This document shows positions 23,301-34,159 of a DNA stretch of 64,000 nt, one piece after another. Source of the DNA: Quercus robur (taxonomy: Eukaryota; Streptophyta; Magnoliopsida; Fagales; Fagaceae); the NCBI RefSeq assembly GCF_932294415.1, contig NC_065538.1, positions 20,730,167-20,794,166 of the forward strand, given 5' to 3'. Made by a program: the position numbers and the translations under genes. The first letter of the stretch is position 1, and each line of letters opens with the position of its first letter. Below the pieces are notes generated by a model. That model was not told where the DNA came from, did not search any database, and was given only the letters and a program-made list of their open reading frames with translations.

Positions 23301-26300
23301 GAAGTTGGTTTGGAAAAGTATTTTTAAGTATTAGATGATATATGAAGGTTTTCTACGTAACTTATGCCATGCAAACACCTACGTACAAAATACATGCAAA
23401 ACGCAAACGAATATGAGAGAAAAAAAGGTGGTACATTTTTAAGTTTAACCCTTAAAGCTTGGAATTGTTTTCATTTCGGTAACTTACATTTTAAAATTTT
23501 CACTTTGGTCATTTATATTTTATTTCATTTTTGAGTTTATCCTATTTTCCATTTTTGTTGTTAATTTGACTGTTAAATATCCTTGATGTTTAACAATTTC
23601 ATGAAATACTAGTTTTAAAATGTTGTGAAATACAACAATTTCCTTGTTGCAGGCAAAACACATATTATGCATGGTTAGATTACTAAATCAAATAAATGAC
23701 CCGTTAATATGAAAATCGAATCAAACATATAAGGTCATAATGAAAATTTTGAAAAATATAAAGGAACAAAATACAAACAACTCCAAATGAATGAAATACT
23801 AATATGACTTTTGTGGGAAATTGGGTTGATTGAAATTGTCAAAACTTGAGACAATTCTATTACAAATTCTCCCATTGTTTCAACCTTGACCCAACCAATA
23901 TATACACCATTTCTCATGAAATTAAACCCTAATTACCATCTGAAAGTTGAAAGAAAACTAGCAAAAATTGTGAGAGTTGATTGGAGTTTTGGGAAGCATT
24001 AGAGCCACCAGGCTTGAAATTGCAATTAGAACTCAATTGTGGATCTGGATGCTAGAGTAGAGAAAGGAATTGCAAATTCAGTTACAAGTAGGGGCTTGAA
24101 GAGCTTGAGGGCATCTTTGCTATATTACTTGAAGGGTTTTGTTTTGTGAGAAAATTATAATGCTACTATCTATTCTAAGGGATCATTTTTGGCGGTGAGG
24201 TTGCAAAGAGGTTTTAATGTCTGGTACTTGAGTTTTCCTCTTCAATAACATATCTGTATGTTATTGTGCCATTGAATTTTTGTGGTTGTGTTGATGTTTG
24301 TGTTTACCATTGCTTACTAATGTTAATTGGCTAATCTTAAACACAATTGGGCTTTAATTTAGTATCTTAGCTTAAAATTAGAATTAGCCATAATTGTAAC
24401 TTGAGGTTTAAACCATAATAAAGTTGAATTTAATGGTTCTCAACCTTCAATTTAGAAAGGTTGCAACAATACATAATCCATTAGATATTATGACTAAATT
24501 TTTTCCTTTGTACAAGTAAGAACTGTTTGGACTTGATTGGAGTTTAACTATTTTTTAAAATCAATGGTAGCTCTTAAAAGCTTTGGTGGAGGCAATGGAG
24601 CACTTTTTGTTTACAAAAAATTAAATAATTCAAGCTAAGGTAAAGATTTGTGGCGAGGCATGATTTGTTGAAGACTTTTTACCAAGTCCAAGTTAGAACA
24701 TCACTTAATTAGCTAACTTTGCAAATCAATTTATACTGAGCTTGTAACTCAAAGAAAAATGCTAAACCACATTTGTGTTATATCTCAAAATGGCTAGTCA
24801 CAATTGAAACTCTTTATAGTTGTTAATAAAGCCCATATTTACTTGGTAAATGCCCAATGTAAGACTCACCACTCACTCACACAACACACACTTAGACAAT
24901 ATCAAAATCAAATATGGGTGTCACATTATACACATTACTTTTGGCCTTTTGTATGCTAGACTTAAAGAATTATGATTTCTTGTAGTGTGCTAGTTATGGT
25001 GACAGAGAGGTTGAGCCTCTTGGTACAATGCAATTGTCTTTCCCTAAAAATGACAAGTTGTAGGTTTAAGTTCAAAAATCAATTTCTACAATAAATTAAG
25101 GTCGAGGTTGCCTAACATAACATCTCTCAGACATCATAAAATTAAAGTGAGATTTTGTGCATTGAGTACGTTCTTTTTAGTTTTGTGACTTTGTACCACA
25201 TATGTAATCTCCCTATTTTCTTAGTAAAGTGTGGCCAATTTTTCTCTCTAGCTAAATTTGCAAACAAATTAGTTATGTGATCAAAATTGAAACATATTAC
25301 TTATGTGGCCACTTTTGGATCTCAAGTCTATGGAGAAAATCATGAGATAACATTTTTTTTTTTTTTTTTTTTTAAGTTTCTAGTGGAAATCTAGTTCCTA
25401 ACTTTGGAACTCAAGTCTCAGAGGCTCGAGTTCCAAAAGCATTCACATAACTAATATATTTCAATTTTAATTATATAACTAATATGTTTGCAAAATTAGT
25501 TTAACGGAAAACAAAAAGCCCGTAAAGTATTATCCTTAACCTATAGACATACTACATAGACTTATACTCAAACCACGTAAATTTTTGTGTTTCTTATTGT
25601 TTATTTTATTTTTTGCTATTTTTAATTTATAAAAACCCACTACTATTTGCTACATTCGTAATTGTTATCCAAATTTCACTATCTCAACACAGATGGATAT
25701 ATTTGAAACTTAAACCAAGAATCACTGAAACCACTAATAAACCTAACCTTTGCGTCAAAATTAGAATCAAGAAGAATATTAGCTGCCTTGATGTCACGGT
25801 GTATGATCTTGGGCTGACCTGAAGATACATAGAGCTCAAAAGGAGACTTAATCTATAACAAGAAAATATTCATTAGGTTCGCAATTAATGTGGTAAACAA
25901 AGAGAACTCACAGTCCTCATGCAGATATGCCAATCCTTTTGCAGAGCCTATAGCTATTTTTAGCCTAGTTGGCCAATTCATAGTTGGACTCTCCAATCCT
26001 GCAATGTCAATTTTCCTCAATTAAACGCTTTATAGTAGTTTCACCGTACATAAACATGTTAGACTACCAATTCAAATTGTTCAAATCTGAACAATAAACT
26101 GCGATCCAACACTTACCAATTAAAAAAGAATACAGGTTTCACATTTTAGCCTGTATTCTTTTGGAATCTTGCTGTAGTCTTGTATCAATAAGTAGAGAAC
26201 TCATGAGTAAATAAATGATTACTTTTTTAATTTCGTTTACCAGTGCTACTACCGTTAATATTATTGCCACATGTTATGTTATGCAGTTTTAAATGCCACA

Positions 26301-29300
26301 GGATTTCCCTTTTATCATTCTTTCTATGTCACGAAACCGTATAATTTTTTATTGGCTCTAATAATATGAACAACGATAATCTGTCTCCTAAAATAAACAA
26401 ACATCTTTCTCCCTTATTCCAAACAAATACAATTTTAAAGTACAAAGATAAGTTAGTGAAAATTGCCCAAAAGATCGAAGATTCAAATTATAGATAATGA
26501 CTTACCATGCAGATGATATTCCAAGTTACCATTTGGGACAAACTCATAAACAAGCAATCTTTGTTCCCCAGAAATGCAATATCCAACCAATGAAACAAGG
26601 TGTTTGTGATGGATACGACTAATGACCTCAACTTCTGCCCTAAACTCACGCTCTCCCTGTTTACTGTCCTTTTCCAGCTGTTTAACTGCAACCACTTTCC
26701 CATTTAGAAGGACCCCTTTATGTACACGACCAAAACCACCTTGACCAATAAAGTTGTTCGCGGAGAAACCATTAGTTGACTTGTCTAATTCTTCATATGA
26801 AAATATACTTTGAGAAAGAGCTATAGGATGGCCAGTTGATGGTGTTGGAGTAGGATCACCTGGAGGAGAAGAAAACAAGAGCATTGGTCAGTTAGTTATA
26901 ATATAAAGTGGCATCATCTAAGACTAAAAGATTGAATGATAATATATATAATATGATTAATGACATCTTTCGTCCAAAAACATAATGATGAAAATGGTAA
27001 AAGAACATGAACAATTGATTCCAAGTACTAATCAATTTAACGGCTTTCAACAATTCCTTAGTGGTGTGTGTGAAATAAACCCAAAAAAAATAAAAAAAAT
27101 GTTCTTCGTGGAGAGACATGTAGGCTGTAGCAGTTGTCTTTGCAATAATTAAACCTTTTTATAGTAGTCAATCTTGTACTGCTTAGTTAAAATAAAATGC
27201 TTGCACTGCAAATCAAATCCATACACGGAACAATGCAGTTAAAAGTTTCAAGCACACTTAAGCATTGACCTCTTGAGTTTAGACATAAAGCGTAAGAGCA
27301 ACTGTATCAGTCCTTCCAAAATAGAAAAAGTAGACAACTTTACACATTTTACTCTAAAAATGACCCACATCAGTGGAGCTAAATTTGTGCAAATTTCCAT
27401 TGTTGCTACAGCAATCGCTTAAAAAAACCGTGTATATTAATTTACACGATTACTATAGCTTTGCATTTCACTTTTTTATTATTTTTTCTCTCACCAGGTC
27501 AAACTGTTCTCAACTTCTCTCTCTTTTCCTCTAGCTCCGAAGCCTTTTCTTATTCAATTTCACACACACTCTCTTCGTCTAAGCAACAATCATCTATGCC
27601 CATCTTTGAAAGATCGTCTCCTTGATTCTGCTTCTCCAAGCTTGGAGTTGGAGATCATACTAAAATATTTTATCATTTTCATTCTTGGGCTTCTAAATTT
27701 TTCTGGTTCATCAATGGAGTTTTGGTATGTGTGGAAGTTCAGATGCGGTAATTTTGGTGGATGAGTGATTTTTAGAGTTTGCAATTTATCTCTTTCTCAT
27801 AGTATATAGCCTAAAATTGCAGGGTTATGGGTATGATTTGTTGGAAATTTTGTTGTGTTTTGGGTTTTGTTGGAAACACAAAAGCTGGGTTTTGATATTT
27901 GGGAATCTTAAAAAGCTAGGTTTTAGGTTTTTTATATTTGAGAAGCTAGGTTTTATTTAAGATTTGTTGGAAATTTTGTGTAAGATTTGATTTTTGAGAT
28001 GGGTTTTGGGTTTTGCAGGAAACTTTGGTTGATAGGGCTATGAGAACATACACAACAAAGTATTTGAAAAAAAATATTTGAAATTCGTCATCTGAAGTTA
28101 TTTTTATCCTCAATATGAATTTTAGATGAGAACTGGTTGTATCTTTATCTATACAAAGGTTGATTTAGAGTTGAAGACTTTGTTTTATCCTTGAAGGGGT
28201 GGTTTTTGGCTAAGGAGGGGAGAGAAATGTTTTGGGAGAATAACTAAAAATTAATATTTTAATAAAATTTGATGTAAAATAGATATTCTGATGTGGGATG
28301 TTTTGACAAGTGATTGTGTAAAATTGAAAAAGTGGGTTTTTATATTAAAATAGATAGAAAATTTTACACAAACTGATGAGAATGCTTTAAGGGTGTGCCA
28401 AGTTAAAATGAAACATACATTTTTCAAATATATTATATAGTTATCTCTAATGAAAAGTTCATATATTTAAAATTGCAATATATTTTACTTATCAACTATA
28501 ATAGATGACGCAATTGGACAAAGTAAGTTCAAATTTTACTTATTTAGTTTCTTAAAATTTTTATATAGTAAATTTATAAACAATTATTTTCGGATAAAAA
28601 TTATAATAATCTTGTTATAGAAAGTTGAAACATAACATTGTCTATAGTTCTCGTGTTTAATAAAAATACACATTTGTGATAGTTATGATCAAATTGTAGC
28701 ATACTTCGTTTTTAATTCTTTCCATAATCTTCAAAGAATAATTGTGACCTTCAGTTCATAGTATACAATTTTTATCAACCTATTAGAGTTCTCAAGCTCT
28801 AGGTTGAAATTTTCTCTTTTTAATGATCATCATCTCCACTAGGCCTAATAATATCATCACGAGACTCTTCAAAATCATGTTTCTCTCCATTTGGGAGAGT
28901 ACCAACTCCAACGGTCTCTTTAAAATGTTGAAATTTTTTTTTGAAGAGTTATAGTAGCTCTCCACACATGAAGAGTCATTGTAGTGATATAAATGAATTT
29001 TGGGGGCTAAAATATTTAGCCCTTTCTATTTTCCCAAACCAAAATATTCAACATCTCACTAGGCCGAATAATATCACCACAAGACTCTTCAAAATCATGT
29101 TTCTATCCATTTGGGAGAGTACCAACTCCAACAGTCTCTTCAAACTGTTGAAAATTTTTTGAAGAGTTACAGTAGCTCTCCACACATGAAGAGTCATTCT
29201 AGCTCTATAAGAGCACTAGCATTGGTGGTACTAAATAGTTATTTTTAGCACCACCAATTCTAAAAAGTGAGCTACAATGGTAGAGCTAAACTTAAAAATT

Positions 29301-31266
29301 TTAGCTCCTCATCTATAGTGCACAACCATCTATAGTTGCGCACTGTAGCAAGAAGCTAAAATAAAAAACAAAAAAAAATATTATTAAACTTCCAATTAAA
29401 ATAATATTCTCTATTTTTTTTTCTTTCTATGGCTTCTCTCCTTTCTTCTTCTTTTTTTCTTCTTCTCACTTTTTTTCTCTCTCTAGTGCCTCCCTCATCT
29501 TCCTCTTGTGGGTAGGATCATGGTGGAGGGTAAATCGGTCTTAAGGGTGGCTGGCTGGCTGGGTTCATCAACGTCAGTGAGTCGGTGGGTTGTGGTGTGG
29601 TTCGATCATTGGCGTCGGTTGGGTTCATCGGCATTGGTGGGTTGTGGTGTGGTGTGGGCTATGGTGTGCTATGCTGTGGTTGGTGTGTTGTGCTGTGGTG
29701 GGTCAATATGGTTCGTGGGTGGGTCGATGGGTTCAATACGGTGTCTATATGGGTGGGTTTGTGGGTTGATCACTGTGGGTGGGTCGCTGGGTTCAATGTC
29801 TGCATGGGTGGGTGGGTGGGTGTGTTCATGTGGGTTTGTTAACATTGGTTTGTGGGGGTGGCTATGGGTGTATTCGTGGTGGTGGCTCGGGTGGGTTTCG
29901 TGGTGGTGGGTGTGGGTGTTTCTTGGTGGGTCAAGTGGGTGCGGGCTTGGTTGATTTTTTTTTTTCCTCTGTTGTGAGTTGTGGTTGTTGTGGTGGTGGT
30001 GGTCGTGGTAGTTGTGGTTGGTTCCAGAAGTTTGTGGGGATGTTTTTATTATTATTCTAATGAGTTTTTGGTATTATTTTTATCAAATAACTAAAAATAT
30101 AGATCCATTGATGTTTGATGTATTGTAAAGTTAAGAGGTAAAATAGATAAAATGACTTTTGTAGGTGGTAAATAGGCAAAATTTTTCCTCCACCAATGTG
30201 AATGCTCTAAATTTTTGGGACTAAAATATTTAGTCCTTTCTATTTTCCCGAACCAAAATATTCAGCATCTCTCCCTCTCATTTGTTTCTTTCCTATTTTT
30301 ATTGTCTTTCATCTCATTTATTAATTGTCTTCTATATATTTCAAAGCGGCTATATATCCATTAAGTTAGAGATAGGATTGCTTACCAATCAACTCTTTTC
30401 ATATTTCGTAAAAAAGTTTGCATTGTATACGAGGTAGGACAATTGATATTTCCATTAAGTTACCCAGGTATATGTTTGTGTTTTTACTTTTTAGATCCAA
30501 GTTAGATTAGCATCCCTTATTTTACTTACATGTTGGTGTAAGTTAGTTAATTTTAATAAGTAGATGAGAGAGAGAGAAGACGCAAACAAACAAACCAAGC
30601 TCCGAAAATAACATGGAGCATTATCACAAGGCTTTAGTTTTATATTATTTACAAAATAAATAATATTTTTTTTTTTTTTTTTTTTTGAAAATTTATTCGC
30701 ACATTACATTAAATAATTTCTTAAAAGATTAATTTTCTAAACACTTTTTTGAGTAAAATTTTCTAAAACGTGGTTTAAATAGGATGGAGCGAGTAGCTTA
30801 TACAGCAAACCAACTGGCCAAAAAGCCAAAACCTCAGGATAAATAAACAAAACAGCGGCATATATAATATAGGCCACCAAACAACAACCACAAACTAAAT
30901 TATAAACTAATCATTAAAGATGAAATTAAATAACTATTAACTAACTAACTGAAATATAATAGACTCACTTGTCGTAGGTCCTTCATCTGGTTTCCTCCGA
31001 TTTCTCCTTCTATACCAAATGACGAAAATGCCCACAGCAACCAACAGAATTAACCCTCCTATCACTGTCCCTATTTTCAGCCCCACCGACGGCGTCGGTG
31101 GTTCAGCCGGTTGTGGTTCAGCCGGTTGTGGTTCAGCCGGTTGTTCAGGCAGTGGTGCTGGCGGACTTCCATCATATGGCGACAAAGAATTCGTCGGTGG
31201 ATGGCTTATTTGAGATTCCAGAGAGGACTCAGGAACTTGATGGAGCTTCCGGTGCCAGGACATCAT
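20393..31266 (-). CDS. PERK: PERK-type (proline-rich extensin-like) receptor-like kinase, complete, 8 exons
   Basis: Exons on the minus strand: 31266-30969, 26859-26506, 25998-25912, 25818-25748, 23272-23196, 23013-22866, 21201-21040, 20611-20393. All seven introns have GT-AG ends and the joined frame is open for 471 aa to a TAA. Residues 1-60 form a short Pro-rich ectodomain with three PAEPQ-type repeats; about 66-84 is one membrane segment followed by a basic stop-transfer stretch (RRRNRRK). The kinase has the glycine loop GQGGFG (138-143), VAVK Lys159, HRD 253-255 (Asp255), DFG 273-275 and APE 299-301, so it looks catalytically competent. The C-terminus has the PERK-typical [13 protein letters not shown] motif (about 402-416). 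PERKs are plasma-membrane Ser/Thr kinases linked to cell-wall sensing. The ectodomain is shorter than in many PERKs, so an additional upstream exon cannot be excluded, but the ATG pair at 31266 gives a complete protein. Confidence 0.93.
21628..22474 (+). repeat. Solo family II LTR inside PERK intron 6
   Basis: 847 bp, starts TGTTAGG, ends CCATTCA, flanked by an exact ATTAC duplication (21623-21627 and 22475-22479). Matches the family II LTRs, including the TCGATCGATCGA palindrome (21801-21812) and an ATATAAAAGG TATA motif near 21920. No internal region, so it arose by LTR-LTR recombination. It is antisense to the host gene. Confidence 0.92.
23800..24440 (+). repeat. Degraded LTR related to family I, in PERK intron 4
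   Basis: The order of blocks follows the family I LTR: TATATACACC TATA-like motif, TTTTGGGAAGCATTAGAG, GGCTTGAAGAGCTTGAGGGC, GAGGTTTTAATG, TTTTCCTCTTCAATAACA. Identity is low and ends are not definable; a relic only. Confidence 0.45.
27296..28387. mobile_element. Harbinger-like non-autonomous element (copy 2), PERK intron 1
   Basis: 1092 bp with imperfect terminal repeats (GAGCAACTGTATCAG and reverse AAGCATTCTCATCAG) and TAA on both sides (27293-27295, 28388-28390). Contains the CACGATTACTATAGCTTTGCATTT block shared with the split copy at 33569, then CT-rich and GGTTTTGG-rich halves. No transposase. Confidence 0.75.
28831..29050. repeat. 220-bp tandem repeat, unit 1, PERK intron 1
   Basis: Begins CATCTCCACTAGGCC. 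It includes CTCCATTTGGGAGAGTACC and CTCCACACATGAAGAGTCAT and ends near AAATATTCA. Followed directly by unit 2 with few differences. Confidence 0.85.
29051..30262. repeat. 220-bp tandem repeat, unit 2, interrupted by a transposon
   Basis: Unit 2 runs 29051-29210 and resumes at 30211 (TTTTTGGGACTAAAATATTT). Unit 1 has the uninterrupted equivalent (ATATAAATGAATTTTGGGGG), so it works as an empty-site copy for the insertion at 29211. Confidence 0.8.
29211..30207. mobile_element. Harbinger-like non-autonomous element (copy 3), PERK intron 1
   Basis: 997 bp. Terminal repeats GAGCACTAGCATTGGTGG and reverse GAGCATTCACATTGGTGG, flanked by TAA (29208-29210, 30208-30210). The right half is extremely G/T-rich on the plus strand (29508-30035), producing long Trp/Gly-rich open frames that I regard as compositional. 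No transposase. Confidence 0.88.
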
Positions 31267-31721
31267 ATCGCCAGAGAGCTTGTTTGCATGTGTGTGTAAG
31301 TGTGAGGTTGAAACTTTTAACTACGTACAATTTGAATTGGAGTCAACGGTTGCGTCAACACTGACGCTTAAGAAAAAGAAGAAGAAGAATAGTAGTGAAA
31401 ATAATGTGGTGGTGGTGGTGGAAGAAGAAGTTAATGTAGTAGGGTGGGAGTACTGAGGACCCTAGGGCCTAAACACGACGCGTCCGTACATGATCAACCA
31501 CAACCACTGACAATCAGTGAGCCCATTACATGTGTTTTAATACACCATAACTAATACAAAATCAGATATTTATGTTAGCGTGTGTAAAAGAGATGGTTTG
31601 GTAGAGTATTTTAAATATGTTTTTTCAGCTTTTATATAATATTATATATATTTTTATATATTTTTTTATCAATATGTATTTTAAAAAAATATAAACAATA
31701 TTATTTAAACTTTTCTATTAA
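31267..31721 (-). other. Upstream region of the PERK gene
   Basis: Expected 5' untranslated region and promoter. Contains a GAA/CTT run (31370-31390), a GGT/ACC microsatellite near 31409-31424, and only distant TATA-like sequence near 31630-31660. No start site can be fixed. Confidence 0.4.
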
Positions 31722-31866
31722 GTGTGTGTTTGGATAGAACTTATTTTACTGAAATTGAAAACTGAAAACTGAAAACACTGTAACAAAATAATTTTTAAAT
31801 GTGTGAATAGTATCGTGGGACCCATTTTTAATGAAAAAATTGATAAAAAATGAAATTTGTGGGTCC

Positions 31867-31894
31867 GTGAACAGTGCACGAATACACTGTTCAC
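31867..31894. repeat. 10-bp inverted repeat
   Basis: GTGAACAGTG and CACTGTTCAC separated by eight bases, inside the element at 31722. Confidence 0.85.
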
Positions 31895-31920
31895 GTAAAA
31901 CTGGTCAAATGTTGCGGCTA

Positions 31921-31945
31921 CTGTTCATGTACAGTACATGAACAG
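31921..31945. repeat. 12-bp perfect inverted repeat
   Basis: CTGTTCATGTAC, one base, GTACATGAACAG. It would form a tight hairpin in single-stranded DNA or RNA. Confidence 0.9.
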
Positions 31946-32239
31946 TAACCGCTTGTGAGGGGGAAAACGCGTGAACCAAAAAAAAAAAAATGGAAAAAAC
32001 GTAGAAAGTGAAACGCAACGCAGCAAACGCGAATACAAACAGACCCTAAATAGACCCTAAAATTCTCCAGTAATAGTCATAACTAACGCTATAGCCCTTA
32101 CTGATAAAATAATTCGTTAGATATGGAAAAACATCTAATGAATATATGATAAATGTGATGTACATGTCAGTCTCAGTATCACCTAAAATGGAAGGCTCAT
32201 TATTTCAAACTTTTAATTAATTTTCTTTAAATCCTTGTT

Positions 32240-32287
32240 AGGGGGCTCTTGTTCAGGGGGTTCAAACTTCAAATGAACCCCTGACTT

Positions 32288-32324
<37 letters not shown>

Positions 32325-32872
32325 ATTTTTTTGTTAGTTTAATACTTTAATTTATTTTTAAAAATATTTTTGCACACTCTTACTATAAGTATTTTCAATT
32401 CTAAAGGTACGAGTAACTGTTTGTAAACTGTAAGTGTCTTTTTTTATTATAAATTTATATTATATGTGTGTGAGTGTGTCTAATATTAATTGTATGCACT
32501 ACTTCTTGTTATAATGTTATTTGTGTGAATAATGATGTGTATGGATGCTTGTGTATACAGTATAAATATAATATAACTTTATATAATTTAATAATTAGGA
32601 AATAGAGGGGGTTTATTATATGTTTGTATTGGCATTATGTTATAATAACTTTTTGTTATAAAGTTAGAAAAATTCAACAAGAAAAATTGTAAAGTTAGTG
32701 ATTGTTCAAACATTTGATTGGTTAAGTAGACACGTGGTGTATTATTTTATGTATAAATAAGTATGGTTGTGTGTGTCAATAATTAATACAGTACCAATAA
32801 GTTAAGTTTATCCATTTAGTTTAAAATATTTTTATAAAAACAATGACAAATTAATAGATAATAACAACTGCA

Positions 32873-32913
<41 letters not shown>

Positions 32914-33147
32914 CAAACTTAACAAAACAAAATGATCATAACTATCGACAGTGGTGATAAATTACTTATAACGAACTATCATGTAACAATTCAAAATTTG
33001 AGAACTTGTAGAAGGAAATTGTAAAACTTCCTTTTTCTTTTTTTTTTGGTTGATAACTTAATATATTCAAGTTCTCTTTTTATTAAAAAAATTTTAATTT
33101 AAGTTTCTTAATAACCGCCTAAACAAAATTCCTGGAGCCACCACTGG
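32240..33147. mobile_element. hAT-like non-autonomous element
   Basis: 908 bp beginning AGGGGGCTC and ending GAGCCACCACTGG, flanked by near-identical 8-mers TCCTTGTT (32232-32239) and TTCTTGTT (33148-33155). The CCACCACTGG-type end and 8-bp duplication fit hAT. Contains (TA)n at 32291-32319 and 32882-32909. No coding sequence. Confidence 0.5.
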
Positions 33148-33568
33148 TTCTTGTTAGCTTTAAGTCCTTGCCAACCTAAAAGAACCATGTAATACATCCA
33201 TCATAATAGAACCACATAGTTCATATAAGATGTATCTTTTTAGAGAAACGGCTAAAGCCAACCAACGGCCATCCCTATAATATAGTACTCCACAAATTAT
33301 CTTGATATGACTATGATGAGTAATGATACATTCACGACAACAAATCTTAAATGACAAATTATTACTAATTATAATATAAATTTACTACTTATTTTATTTT
33401 ATTTTCCATTCATAACAGCTATCACTTAGAATTTGTTATGACAATACTGTGAATGTAGTATTTCTCACGAGCAAATGCAAAAGGGTAGAGTATGGTCCAT
33501 GTTCCCCCCTTTCAATGGCCCAAAAAAAGAGTCACTACTCACAAGAGAAACATAATTTCATTTGGTAA

Positions 33569-33726
33569 GAGCAATTGCATCAATAGATGCAAAATAGAAA
33601 AAGTGGCAAGTTTTACACAATTTTGCTAAAAAGAATTACCCACATTAGGCTTTGTATATCACTATTCATATTCATTTTTGCTACAGTAACCGTGTATATT
33701 TACACGGTTACTATAGCTTTGTATTT
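33569..33726. mobile_element. Harbinger-like element (copy 4), left part
   Basis: Starts GAGCAATTGCATC after TAA and follows copy 2 through GTTACTATAGCTTTG, where a family IV LTR interrupts it at 33727. The remainder resumes at 39725. Confidence 0.7.
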
Positions 33727-34159
33727 TGTTAGGGTCATATTTTCTATATATTGGCTTATCTTTTGACAAAACGTACTTTACTTGTAATTGGGTAAATCTA
33801 AATTGGGTTTAATGTATCAAGAAGTATGTAAAGTTTACATCCTAAGTGGTATCATTAAAGACATGAAAATTAATCCAAAAAACAAGTGAAGTTATACAAA
33901 ATAAAATGTATAACTTCCATTACTGTATTTTGGCTTAAGTACATCAATTTTTCGATGATCAAAACATGTTTCAAAACTTATAAATATTCAAATTGGGACT
34001 CTTCAAAAATAAAATGGTCATGTGTTTAGCAAGTGATTTCAAAAATAGATATTACCTTTATGACCATACTTTAACTTTTTGAGCCTAAGAATTGTAAATT
34101 TTTTTGACAATCAAAATATCTTGACAAAAGAAGCTTATGGCTGAATAAAACACAATCTA

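Larger units (their letters stand above)
31722..32054. mobile_element. Small inverted-repeat element (MITE-like)
   Basis: About 330 bp with ends AGTGTGTGTTTGGAT and (reverse) TAGGGTCTGTTTGTAT, a terminal pattern common in plant MITEs. The interior has strong palindromes. Target duplication not clear, so the superfamily is open. Confidence 0.55.

Noticed and set aside
29508..30060. Three overlapping Trp/Gly-rich open frames
   Set aside because: They arise from a G/T-rich tract inside a Harbinger-like element, in several frames at once, and match no protein family.
31019..31364. Plus-strand repeat-rich frames
   Set aside because: They are antisense to PERK exon 1 and reflect its 15-bp repeat.
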